Below the pieces are notes generated by a model, which saw only the letters and a list, made by a program, of their open reading frames with translations, searched no databases and was not told where the DNA came from. A stretch of 64,000 nucleotides of DNA from Magnetococcales bacterium (GTDB taxonomy: Bacteria > Pseudomonadota > Magnetococcia > Magnetococcales > UBA8363): positions 33,103-97,102 of the forward strand of contig JADGCQ010000003.1 in assembly GCA_015228925.1 (NCBI GenBank), written 5' to 3'. Made by a program: the position numbers and the translations under genes. This document shows, one piece after another, positions 28,468-37,323 of the stretch; position 1 is the stretch's first letter, and each line of letters begins with the position of its first letter.

Positions 28468-29676
28468 ATGAGAGCGATGATTCTACGGTGGCTTCATAAG
28501 CCCGCGACCAGCGGTATTTTTATCTTTCTTGCCGCAGTCGCTGCGATGATGGTGGCGAATTCCGATTGGAGCCACCTGTATGATGGTTTTCTGAATATCC
28601 AGGTCGTCGTGCAATTCGGTGCTTTGAAAATTGACAAACCCTTCTTGCTTTGGATCAACGATGGGCTTATGGCGATTTTCTTCTTGCAGGTGGGGCTGGA
28701 GCTGAAACGGGAGTTTTTGGAGGGGCAACTCGCCAAACCTGCCAATGTCATCCTTCCCGTCATCGGTGCTGTGGGTGGCATCGTGGTTCCTGCCTTGATC
28801 TACGCGGTGATCAATCATGCCGATCCCGCCGCTTTGCAGGGGTGGGCTATTCCGACCGCTACCGATATTTCCTTCGCCTTGGGCATCCTGGCGTTATTGG
28901 GGAAGCGGGTGCCGGCGGCACTCAAGCTATTCCTCCTGACATTGGCGATTATCGACGATCTTGTCGCTATTGTCATCATTGCCCTCTTTTATACCAGTGA
29001 TCTGGGAATGGGGGCTTTTACCATCGCCGGTGGGGCCTTGTCGGTCTTGATGATCATGAATGTGATGGGGCACCGGGGAATCGCCGCCTATGGTTTGGTC
29101 GGGGTGGTCTTGTGGGTGGCACTGCTGAAATCCGGCGTTCACGCGACGCTTGCTGGTGTCGTCATCGCCATGGCTATCCCCCTCAAAGGGGCTGAGGGGA
29201 CGCCATCGCCTCTGCATCAACTGGAAACCGACCTCCATTTTCTTGTCGCTTTGGCCATCCTGCCGCTTTTTGCTTTTGCCAATGCTGGGATTTCCCTGAC
29301 AGGGCTTTCCCCTTCGGTGATGCTGCAACCCGTTCCCTTGGGTATCTTCCTGGGATTGTTCATCGGAAAACAATTGGGCGTGTTCAGTTTTGTCTGGGGG
29401 AGTGTCCGTATGGGATTGGTCAAAAAGCCGGAATCTTTGGCTTGGTGGCAACTCTATGGCGTGGCGGTGTTGTGCGGCGTTGGGTTTACCATGAGCTTGT
29501 TTGTCAGCACCCTGGCTTTTGAACACGCGCAAGCCGTTGCCAGTATGCCCCCCGATATGGGAAGTGCGCGATTGGGTATTTTGGTAGGATCCATGACATC
29601 GGGTGTTCTGGGGTGGTTGATACTCCTGTTTGTTCTGCCCAAGACAACAGAGAAAAATATGGAGTCGCCGGGATAG
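28468..29676 (+). CDS. nhaA: NhaA sodium/proton antiporter
   Basis: The frame is open from 28165, but ATG 28468 (MRAMILRWLHKPATSGIFIF) matches the family start and has GGAAAGAGAGG before it. The 402-residue inner membrane protein has twelve predicted spans. It contains the paired aspartates of the ion site in LAIIDDLVAI, and PTATDISFALGILALLG with the conserved Asp of helix IV, and ends KTTEKNMESPG. NhaA exports Na+ in exchange for protons and suits a marine or alkaline setting. The 300-base AT-rich leader upstream (28164-28467) contains no other gene. Confidence 0.95.
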   Translation: MRAMILRWLHKPATSGIFIFLAAVAAMMVANSDWSHLYDGFLNIQVVVQFGALKIDKPFLLWINDGLMAIFFLQVGLELKREFLEGQLAKPANVILPVIGAVGGIVVPALIYAVINHADPAALQGWAIPTATDISFALGILALLGKRVPAALKLFLLTLAIIDDLVAIVIIALFYTSDLGMGAFTIAGGALSVLMIMNVMGHRGIAAYGLVGVVLWVALLKSGVHATLAGVVIAMAIPLKGAEGTPSPLHQLETDLHFLVALAILPLFAFANAGISLTGLSPSVMLQPVPLGIFLGLFIGKQLGVFSFVWGSVRMGLVKKPESLAWWQLYGVAVLCGVGFTMSLFVSTLAFEHAQAVASMPPDMGSARLGILVGSMTSGVLGWLILLFVLPKTTEKNMESPG

Positions 29677-29748
29677 CGGCATATCCATGGGAAAACTGGT
29701 GCGGATCTTGTGATTAGGGATAAAAAACGGATACCTAATGGATAGAAA

Positions 29749-30252
29749 ATGATCAACAGAATTGAAACCCTGATTGAAAAATGGTTGTTTGTGAGCCGGT
29801 GGTTATTGGTTCCCCTTTATTTGGGTCTGACACTCATTTTTGTTGCCCTTGGGGTTAAGTTTTTTCAAGAAGTTCTTCACTTGGCACCACAACTTCTTGC
29901 CATGAAGGAAACGGATCTGGTACTCGCGTCCCTGACACTGATTGATCTGGTCTTGGTTGGTAACCTATTGATTATGGTTGTTCTTTCTGGTTATGAAAAC
30001 CATGTTTCCCAGATCAATCTTGACGCAGGACAAGAACGTTTATCCTGGCTTGGAAAACTGGATGCCGGATCTCTGAAGGTCAAGCTGTCCGCCTCCATCG
30101 TGCTGATCTCATCCATTCATTTACTCAAGGCGTTTATGGATGTCCAGCAGATGGCAAATGATAAATTGATGTTTATGGTGATCATTCATCTTACGTTTGT
30201 CGTTTCAGCGATTTTGATGGCGTATGTCGATAAAATATCAGGCTCTCACTGA
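29749..30252 (+). CDS. UPF0114 (YqhA-type) membrane protein
   Basis: The 167-residue protein has four membrane spans. Family hallmarks are WLFVSRWLLVPLYLGL at the N-terminus, DLVLVGNLLIMVVLSGYENHVS in the middle (more than one motif), and LKVKLSASIVLISSIHLLK. The role of YqhA-like proteins is unknown. It lies 72 bases after nhaA on the same strand and its stop overlaps the convergent PHP gene by 15 bases. Confidence 0.9.
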   Translation: MINRIETLIEKWLFVSRWLLVPLYLGLTLIFVALGVKFFQEVLHLAPQLLAMKETDLVLASLTLIDLVLVGNLLIMVVLSGYENHVSQINLDAGQERLSWLGKLDAGSLKVKLSASIVLISSIHLLKAFMDVQQMANDKLMFMVIIHLTFVVSAILMAYVDKISGSH

Positions 30253-31008
30253 AGCTTTTTTGTTTGGATGGGGCATGGCTTCACGCAGCACCCGTTGCGC
30301 CAAACCAATTTCTTCGGGTGTGTGGGCGTTGGAACCCGGCGAGATCAATACCCCGTGACGTTGGCACATGGCGATATAGGGTTCCATGGGTGACAGATAG
30401 GCGGGGTTTAATTCAATGGCCATTTCCTTTGTGACGGCCCTTTGTACCACATCTTCAAAAAGTTCCTGGGGAAATGGGGTGACGAAGCGTGTGCAAACCC
30501 CTCCCGGATGCGCGATGGCATCGACCAGGGGGTTGTCCAAGAGTGCCAGTAACCCACGGTATTCCAAATGGATTGCCTCGTCGGGCGTGATCCCCCGCAT
30601 ATCCCAGCCATGGCCCGGATAGGCATGTACCGCCCCCAGGACAAATTCTGCATTGTTTTTCATCGCCTCATCCCACAACAACCCCCCGGAAAAATCGGTG
30701 ATGGGAACCTCAAGCCCCATGATCAGCTCCAGATTATGGGCTTGGAGCGTTTCTCGAATCGTTTCCCCTTCCCGCATATAAGCAGAAAACCAACCTTCTC
30801 CGTGCGTCAGACTGGGTTCGGTATGTTCCGTCATGATTAATTGTGTGATTCCCCGGCGCAAAGCGGTCCCGACCATCTGTTCCAAAGAACCCGATCCATC
30901 CGAATGCGTGCTGTGGGCATGGTTTTCCATGGGGGGAATGGTGGTTGTCAGAGAATCCCAGGTGAAAAAACGGTGTTTTTTCCGTGGGCGATTGGCGAGT
31001 GGACGCAT
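30238..31008 (-). CDS. PHP-domain phosphoesterase (histidinol-phosphatase type)
   Basis: The 256-residue protein has the PHP metal-binding pattern. An HAHSTHSDG start motif is followed by TEHTEPS, an ELIMGLEVPI Glu, a VLGAVHAYPG His, an AIAHPGG His, and a terminal SPGSNAHTPEEIG with Asn in place of the usual SDAH Asp. ATG 31008 is taken as the start. ATG 30930, just before the first motif, is a possible shorter start; neither has a good ribosome site. Histidinol phosphatase or a related phosphoesterase is the likely activity. No histidine gene is nearby. Confidence 0.8.
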   Translation of the reverse strand: MRPLANRPRKKHRFFTWDSLTTTIPPMENHAHSTHSDGSGSLEQMVGTALRRGITQLIMTEHTEPSLTHGEGWFSAYMREGETIRETLQAHNLELIMGLEVPITDFSGGLLWDEAMKNNAEFVLGAVHAYPGHGWDMRGITPDEAIHLEYRGLLALLDNPLVDAIAHPGGVCTRFVTPFPQELFEDVVQRAVTKEMAIELNPAYLSPMEPYIAMCQRHGVLISPGSNAHTPEEIGLAQRVLREAMPHPNKKASVRA

Positions 31009-31174
31009 GATAATGACGCTTTCAACAATAATACTTCATAATCGGATGGGTTTGTTTTAGACTTCGGACTGATCTGAACCAACAGTTGAGTCACCCCGAG
31101 GTGGTCTACCTCTATCATAAGGATTCCACCATCTTCCAACAAGTCCTACAACCGTTCACGAGGAAAAACAGAGC

Positions 31175-32059
31175 ATGGCCGATACCGACAGCATTCCCGA
31201 AACCAAGGAATTTTTCCTGGACAAACCCCAAAGTGCCACCCCATTTCCACTGAAAGGTTGTCAAAACCTCGATTGGGGAATGAAAAATCGTCTGTCGCGT
31301 ATTTTTTCCCCAAAAAGTGGTCGGACGGTGATGTTGGCTGTGGATCATGGTTATTTCATGGGACCGACATCGGGATTGGAGCGTATCGATGTCACCATCA
31401 ACCCTCTGCTTGATTATGCCGATACCTTGATGTGTACGCGGGGCATATTGCGTTCCATCACCCCCGCGACTTTTAACAAGGGGGTGGTCCTCAGAGCCAG
31501 TGGCGGTCCCAGCATTCTCAAGGAGCTTTCCGACGAACATATCGCCGTCTCCATGGAAGATGCCCTCAGGCTGAATGCCGCCGCCGTGGCGGTTCAGGTC
31601 TTCGTCGGTGGTGAGTTTGAAACCCGGTCCATCCATAATATGACGCAATTGGTGGATGCGGGCAATCGTTATGGGATGCCGGTACTGGGTGTCACTGCGG
31701 TCGGTAAAGATCTGGCCCGTGATGCCAAATACATGCGTCTGGCAACCCGCATCTGCGCCGAATTGGGGGCAACCTATGTCAAGACCTATTTTGTCTCGGA
31801 AGGTTTTGAAACCGTCACGGCATCGTGTCCCGTACCCATCGTGATCGCCGGGGGCAAAAAACTTCCAGAAAAAGAGGCTTTGACCATGGCGTTTCAAGCG
31901 GTCGATCAGGGGGCTGCCGGTGTGGACATGGGGCGTAATATCTTTCAATCCGAGGCACCCATCGCCATGATTCAGGCGGTTGCCAAGGTGGTTCACGAAA
32001 ATATGCCTCCCAAACAGGCTTATGAATACTACCTGACTCTGAAGGCTGGGGCTTCCTGA
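31175..32059 (+). CDS. lsrF: LsrF-like class I aldolase/thiolase, not in an lsr operon
   Basis: The 294-residue protein is very like LsrF along its length: [62 protein letters not shown] with the Schiff-base Lys, and [12 protein letters not shown]. LsrF cleaves the phosphorylated autoinducer-2 derivative in the last step of AI-2 catabolism. No lsrACDBGKR gene lies in the window, so substrate and role here are uncertain; a related sugar-phosphate substrate is possible. A strong terminator follows 12 bases after the stop. Confidence 0.85.
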   Translation: MADTDSIPETKEFFLDKPQSATPFPLKGCQNLDWGMKNRLSRIFSPKSGRTVMLAVDHGYFMGPTSGLERIDVTINPLLDYADTLMCTRGILRSITPATFNKGVVLRASGGPSILKELSDEHIAVSMEDALRLNAAAVAVQVFVGGEFETRSIHNMTQLVDAGNRYGMPVLGVTAVGKDLARDAKYMRLATRICAELGATYVKTYFVSEGFETVTASCPVPIVIAGGKKLPEKEALTMAFQAVDQGAAGVDMGRNIFQSEAPIAMIQAVAKVVHENMPPKQAYEYYLTLKAGAS

Positions 32060-32070
32060 TTCAAGAATCA

Positions 32071-32110
32071 AAAAAAGCCCCGTTTCCTGTCGTAGGAAGG
32101 GGCTTTTCTT
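32071..32110. terminator. Rho-independent terminator after the LsrF-like gene
   Basis: AAAAGCCCC..TTCCT and AGGAAGGGGCTTTT arms form a stable hairpin flanked by A and T runs on both sides. It can work in both directions, ending the LsrF-like transcript and the convergent Gly/Asn-rich gene. Confidence 0.88.
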
Positions 32111-32185
32111 TTCCCATCTCTTCTGTCTTTCCTGGCCTGGATAACGGTCGATCAAACCCGTTTCCAGGAAGCGACGCGATGACGC

Positions 32186-32659
32186 TTATTTCTGTGCTGC
32201 GGGAGCCATTGGCTGGGGTGCTTGGGGCATGTTGTAGCCGTAAGGGCCAGCACCATAACCAGCCGGTCCGCCATAACCAGCCGGTCCGCCGTAACCGCCC
32301 GGTCCGCCATAACCAGCCGGTCCGCCGTAACCGCCCGGTCCGCCGTAAGGTGCGCCATAACCCGGTCCACCACCCCAACCGTAAGGGTTACCGCCATAAT
32401 AGTTGTTGCCACCGTCCCAGCCATTGTTACCGGAACCGTTCCAACCGTTGTTGCCGGAACCGTTGCCGGACCCGCTCATGTTGAACCCAAAACTGCCGCT
32501 GCCATTGCCACTGCCATTGCCGTTGCCATTACCGTTGCCATAGCCGTTGTTGTTGTTATTGTTGCCCCATCCCCAGAAAGCATCGGCAGCGGAAGGGATG
32601 ATGGTCATGGCACCCGCCAACAATGCGGCGATTGCCAACGTTTTCGTAATCTTTTTCAT
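32186..32659 (-). CDS. Secreted Gly/Asn/Tyr-rich low-complexity protein (sulfur-globule-protein-like)
   Basis: The start at ATG 32659 gives a clean signal peptide (MKKITKTLAIAALLAG... to ADA, about 27 residues), with AGGAG upstream; the frame extends to 32728. The 130-residue mature part has an Asn run, GNGNGNGSG repeats, then GGP(A/G)GYGGP repeats. Cysteine is absent. This composition is typical of envelope proteins of intracellular sulfur globules in sulfur oxidisers, and also of some exported structural proteins, so the assignment is tentative. The repeat DNA has near-identical 15-base units at 32260-32345. Confidence 0.6.
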   Translation of the reverse strand: MKKITKTLAIAALLAGAMTIIPSAADAFWGWGNNNNNNGYGNGNGNGNGSGNGSGSFGFNMSGSGNGSGNNGWNGSGNNGWDGGNNYYGGNPYGWGGGPGYGAPYGGPGGYGGPAGYGGPGGYGGPAGYGGPAGYGAGPYGYNMPQAPQPMAPAAQK

Positions 32660-33300
32660 ATGCTTTGTTCTCCTGTATTGCATTGATAGAGTGGTCGTAC
32701 AAAACAGCAAACCATTCAGGTTGTCCATCAGCAGCGATCTGCCGGTTCCCGAATGGAATACACACTTAGGAACGGTTGCGAGGAACCGATGGCCCAGGTC
32801 TGGTGGATCTGGGCAGAAGGCTCGTCAAGGCACAATTCGAGGCGAAATAAAAGTCTTGGAAAGGTGCGATGTGTTTGTTGAACCGCCCTTAGTCACGGTT
32901 CCTTGTGCGCAGTGAGGCTTCGGATGTGTGCGCCGAGAGAGTTGCCATGGATCAAATAAGCCGGGATGCATGGAAAGGTCGGGGCAGAAAAATAAATACG
33001 GTTTCATCCTAACAGGAAAACCATGTTAAAGCAAAAATACTGTGATGGTCGCGATGCGGTTGGTTTGGGTTTTGGGTGAGTGTGTTGTGTAGGTTGTTGA
33101 TTTCATGATATCTCTTCCATAAAATGTGGCGCATTTTTCTTAAAGAAAAAGTCTCGTGTCATTTTTGAGCGATACGAAACGGTGGAACATAATCGGTCTT
33201 TGGGAAAAATATGATGGGATTTTTGTCCGCTAACCGTTAATCTATGCTTGGGTGATGGAGAGGGTACGCTTGGAGAGGCGTCTAACGTGAGGTTGGCTGG
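32660..33300. other. 641-base spacer without a recognisable gene
   Basis: The stretch lies between two divergent genes. The short open frames in it have no ribosome site and atypical composition. It must hold promoters for both neighbours, but no clear box or dyad was seen. The last 200 bases are AT-rich. Confidence 0.5.
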
Positions 33301-35094
33301 ATGTGTGATCTTGAAAAAAGGCTTTCATACTACGAAAAACTTCAAAAAATCATTCAGTGCGCCCTGAATATTGCCTTGGAACCGCTATCCTTGGAAGAGC
33401 AACTGACGCATGTATTGGAACTGGTCCTTTCCATACCCGGGCTGGCGTTGTTGAGCAAGGGGGCGGTGTTTCTGGTGCAAGAGGGGACCGAGGGGCTTAA
33501 GCTGGTCGCCAATCGTGGGTTCTCGGATAATCAGGTGAGACGGTGTGCGGCAGTCCCTTTTGGGTATTGTCTGTGTGGTCGGGCCGCTTCCAGCGGACAA
33601 ATCGTTTTTTCTCCCCATGTCGATGGTGCCCACGATGTGACCTATGAAGGGATGCAGGATCACGGACATTATTGCATCCCGATTTTGTCAGGAAACAGGG
33701 TTTTGGGTGTCATTAACACCTATGTCCCTTCCGGTCACTGCCGCGAACCGATCGAAGAAGATTTTCTCCTCGCCATAGCGAGTACCATGGCTGGCATTAT
33801 CGAACGGAAAAAAAGCGAGCTTGCATTGCGGTTGGCCCGTGAAGATCTGGAGATGGCGGTCCGTCGGCAAACCTCCAAAGGGATGTTCAATCCCCTGATT
33901 ATCCAAAGGTTGGTAGACCTGTGGCGTCAACAAGGCGATGATGCGGCATTTTTCCCCAATCCGGCGCATGTGGGACGCATTTTGGAAGTGGTTTTTCAAT
34001 CGAGCCTTCAACGCCAGGAAGAGGTGAGTATTGAATTGAGTGTTTCGTTGATTCCATCGGGTGGAATTGACCTGCACACGGAAGACTGCAATGCCATGAC
34101 CCTCAAATTTCACACACCGGTCCCGTTTCATGTGGACGCTCTGGTGGCATTGGCACGCTCATTCGATCCTGTGACCACGACGCTTGGTGTCGTTCCTTCA
34201 AAAACAAATCCCGATGAATTGGAAATCTACGGAGCCATTTATTTTAATTGCGCCTCGGCACACCGTTTTGATGCTCACTGTTTTAATCGTTCTCCAAGCA
34301 ACATGCTGACGGTCATGGTCCGCAAGGTGGGTTGTCTGCAAGTCTACAAGGGGACCGACATCATCGGTGGATTTGATTCCGGTTTCTTTTCCGAACCGTC
34401 ACCCCCTCCGTTTACCGACAGCCCATTGGCTTGGAACCTTCTCCGAGAGGTGCAGACCCACACCGGGTATCAACGGTTTGGCATGGGATATTGGCACGTT
34501 TATCGAGATTTTATCGACCGATTGTTGTTGGCGACGGCGGCGAAAAAACATGGGGGTACCATCATTTGGTTACCCAAGGCCATGGAGGATAACGCCTGGA
34601 AGGGTGCCGAACCCAGATTTTACCTGGAAAGTGGGCCTGATGGGGCGCAACTTTTGGAGACCTTCCGTCAAATGGAGGCATGGAGTGAGGATCATCGGGA
34701 AGAGGGCGATTGGCACAGGAATGAACTGGAGCGGTTGCGCCTGAAAAGGGAGTTGATGGGGCTGGCCGATCTGCTATCCCGTCTGACTCGGGTGGATGGT
34801 GCTTTGTTTCTATCGGACCGTCTGTCTCCGCTCACCTTTGGTGCCATGATTACCGCCAAACCTTGGAAAGGGGGCATTGTCTCCTGGGTGGAGGAGCGGG
34901 TTTTCCCTTCGGTGCGCATGGATGTGTCGCGGCTGGGGGCACGGCATACTTCGGCGGTCAATTTTGTCGGTCATTGCCCTGGGGCGATTGCTTTCGTCAT
35001 TTCCCAAGATGGTCCGGTGGCGGGATTGGTACAAAAAGATAAAGATTCCATTTATTGGTGGCCCGACTGCCTGGGTGGCCTCAAGGATTCTTGA
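33301..35094 (+). CDS. GAF-domain protein with C-terminal diadenylate-cyclase-like (DisA_N/DACNV-like) domain
   Basis: The 597-residue soluble protein has an N-terminal GAF domain (about 15-185). It includes FGYCLCGRAA and DHGHYCIP, closely matching the GAF of the heme-c histidine kinase at 1335-4031. A middle region (200-470) is unfamiliar. The C-terminal domain shows VDGALFLSD (499-507) and LGARHTSAVNF (545-555) followed by AIAFVISQDGPV. These positions resemble the DGA and RHR motifs and the following strand of diadenylate cyclase domains, with RHT in place of RHR. Whether it makes or only binds nucleotides cannot be told. It converges on a RelA/SpoT homologue 31 bases away. Confidence 0.6.
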   Translation: MCDLEKRLSYYEKLQKIIQCALNIALEPLSLEEQLTHVLELVLSIPGLALLSKGAVFLVQEGTEGLKLVANRGFSDNQVRRCAAVPFGYCLCGRAASSGQIVFSPHVDGAHDVTYEGMQDHGHYCIPILSGNRVLGVINTYVPSGHCREPIEEDFLLAIASTMAGIIERKKSELALRLAREDLEMAVRRQTSKGMFNPLIIQRLVDLWRQQGDDAAFFPNPAHVGRILEVVFQSSLQRQEEVSIELSVSLIPSGGIDLHTEDCNAMTLKFHTPVPFHVDALVALARSFDPVTTTLGVVPSKTNPDELEIYGAIYFNCASAHRFDAHCFNRSPSNMLTVMVRKVGCLQVYKGTDIIGGFDSGFFSEPSPPPFTDSPLAWNLLREVQTHTGYQRFGMGYWHVYRDFIDRLLLATAAKKHGGTIIWLPKAMEDNAWKGAEPRFYLESGPDGAQLLETFRQMEAWSEDHREEGDWHRNELERLRLKRELMGLADLLSRLTRVDGALFLSDRLSPLTFGAMITAKPWKGGIVSWVEERVFPSVRMDVSRLGARHTSAVNFVGHCPGAIAFVISQDGPVAGLVQKDKDSIYWWPDCLGGLKDS

Positions 35095-35125
35095 GGGTTG
35101 GTCTGGCGTCGATCCACGCTTGCGG

Positions 35126-36994
35126 TCATTGCCAGCGATATTTCAATATTTCCCGGACGGAAGGGAGTTGCGGCAGTTCCAACAGCATATTTCCCAGAAT
35201 TTCTGGGGATTGTCCTCCCAATTGCATACCGATGGTGTAAAGTCCGCCCGAACGGGTTTTCCCGGAAATGGACTTGCCGTTGATGTTATAACGTGCAATA
35301 AGTTCCAGAACTTGCAAAAGTGCCCCGGACTGGTGCTGGACATTGAAGGAGACGTGCAAAGAACCTTGGTTGTTGGCAAGATTCCAATGGCCTTGCTCCC
35401 ACTCTCTTGGTTGAATCCGAAGACAATCTTGACGATGAACGATCCAAAGACCATCCTCGGAAAGCCGTCCGACGATGGGTACTTTGGGTATGGATAGGCA
35501 ACAGGTTGACCAGCGGATATCTTCGCCGGTCAAGGAGGTCAACTGAAAGCTACCCGATTGGCTGCGATTGATCCCTTTCAGGGTGGAAAGGCCGCTTTTG
35601 AGTGCTTGTTTGATCAATGTTTTTGCGCGGGCCGTTTTGACTTCATCAAGCCAGGACCGTTGCGGCCAGCCGTTTTTGGCGGTCAAGATGCGAACCACGT
35701 CGCCATCCTGAAGTGGGTAATCGGCGGGTCGGGGTATTTCGTTGATTTTGGCACCGATGCAGCGATGGCCAAGGTCGGTATGGATCATGTAGGCAAAGTC
35801 CAGGACAATGGCCCCCACCGGAAAGGTATGGCGGTCCCCCTTGGGTGTGTAAACATCCAGCAGGTCGGGTAGGACGTGGGAGTGGACTTCGGACATGCGC
35901 AGGTCGCTATCACCCAGGGTGGCCAAGAGGCGCATATATTTGGATGGATCGGGACCGCTGACGCCCCACTCTGCCAGGATACCCATGCGATTGGGCAGAT
36001 CATCGTGTCTGCGGACGACTTGAATGTTGATGGGTTTGCCTTCCCAAAGGATCCGACTGGTCAAGGCGCGAAAACCATTGACGCGCGGGGCATTCATATA
36101 ATCACGCACATGTCTGGGTAGGGGACCAAAAAGGGCGTGCATTTTGCCCAATACCCGCCAAGCGGCATCGTCATCGGCCACGATCAGACGGATACGGAAA
36201 ACAGGCCAACCGATTTGCATCAACTGTCCGACGCCTGGTTGTTCGGAAAGACAAAAAAAATCGGAGAGGGTTTTCCCTTCGATGGTAAAATCCTGCGCCA
36301 GATTTTCTCCCAAGACTCGGTTCAATCGTCGGCTTAACTGATCCATGCTGGCACGTCCTTTTAGGATCAGATTGTCGAGAATTTTTTGGGCTTGAATTTT
36401 TTGCACCGGCATCAAAAATGGGAGAATCCGGTCGATGATGGCATCGGCGAGGGTAATCATTCCCAGGCGGCGGGCTACCCCCACATAGATCAAGGACAGA
36501 CTGGCCTTATTTTTAGCCTTGTCCAACCCGTGGACATGCAGTGTTTCGGCATTGTGAAAGACATCGAATGTTTTGATGATCAACACGCGAAGATCTTTCG
36601 ATGCGGCCTGAAGGATACGCCGATAGGTGGCGGGCAGGTCTCCTGCGCCGGTTTGCAGGTTGCGAATTTTTGAAAGGGCCAGGACTAGGCGATAAATATC
36701 GGCGTTGAATTCCTTTATTTTTTGACTGGCGTTGGCTTGGGGTGGGGCATCTTCCACGGCATCATGCAGCAGTGCGGCACACACGGCCACCTCGTCGTTT
36801 AGGCCCCACGAGAGGATATTGTACGCAACACTGAGGCAATGGACGACGTAAGGGCCGCCATCGATTTTTCTGGTTTGCCCTTGATGAAACTCCATAGCCA
36901 TCTGGGCCGCAGTGGCGATGCGTTGACTGGCTTCCAGGCCAAGCTTGACTTTGGCCAAGTTGACGATTTCGTTGATTTGTTGTTCAGGTTTCAT
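35126..36994 (-). CDS. RelA/SpoT homologue with intact-looking HD hydrolase and degenerate synthetase
   Basis: The 622-residue protein has an HD hydrolase domain: RKIDGGPYVVH, LLHDAVEDA (H77, D78, E81, D82) and a FDVFHN metal site. The synthetase region (about 230-350) has lost key elements. Where active enzymes read NGYQSLH it reads NGFRALT, and where they read EVQIRT with catalytic Glu it reads NIQVVR. A TGS domain (DVYTPKGDRHTFPVGA) and a C-terminal ACT-like part follow. It is shorter than SpoT (about 700). A (p)ppGpp hydrolase without synthetase activity is the simplest reading. A full RSH must then exist elsewhere in the genome. Confidence 0.82.
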   Translation of the reverse strand: MKPEQQINEIVNLAKVKLGLEASQRIATAAQMAMEFHQGQTRKIDGGPYVVHCLSVAYNILSWGLNDEVAVCAALLHDAVEDAPPQANASQKIKEFNADIYRLVLALSKIRNLQTGAGDLPATYRRILQAASKDLRVLIIKTFDVFHNAETLHVHGLDKAKNKASLSLIYVGVARRLGMITLADAIIDRILPFLMPVQKIQAQKILDNLILKGRASMDQLSRRLNRVLGENLAQDFTIEGKTLSDFFCLSEQPGVGQLMQIGWPVFRIRLIVADDDAAWRVLGKMHALFGPLPRHVRDYMNAPRVNGFRALTSRILWEGKPINIQVVRRHDDLPNRMGILAEWGVSGPDPSKYMRLLATLGDSDLRMSEVHSHVLPDLLDVYTPKGDRHTFPVGAIVLDFAYMIHTDLGHRCIGAKINEIPRPADYPLQDGDVVRILTAKNGWPQRSWLDEVKTARAKTLIKQALKSGLSTLKGINRSQSGSFQLTSLTGEDIRWSTCCLSIPKVPIVGRLSEDGLWIVHRQDCLRIQPREWEQGHWNLANNQGSLHVSFNVQHQSGALLQVLELIARYNINGKSISGKTRSGGLYTIGMQLGGQSPEILGNMLLELPQLPSVREILKYRWQ

Positions 36995-37323
36995 GGGTTA
37001 GATTTAAGCGTATGTTGCCGATGATGTAGAAGCATAAAGTTCGGATTGATTGACAATCAATTGGAATGCCAGGGCCATTGATCAACGAAAAAAACTAAGC
37101 AAGCGAAGGAGTATGGTCAAAGTCCAAGCGGGAAGGGTATCGCTATAAGGGTGACAAGTCAAACAGATTGTCTTTTTTCGTCATTCCGGGGGCATGTGAT
37201 AGGAGTGGAAGGGAGGTTATCCATATTCAAACAATTATATTATTAGGATTTTATTATGTTTTTGATATTGGATTGCATGTTTAATATATTGTTAATATAT
37301 TTTCTATTATTTTGCTTTTATTA
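36995..37323. other. 329-base AT-rich spacer
   Basis: No gene is seen. The part from 37220 to 37335 is rich in TATT and ATTTT, far below the GC of the neighbours. It lies between the stop of the ligase gene and the start of the RSH gene and must hold the RSH promoter. Confidence 0.5.
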
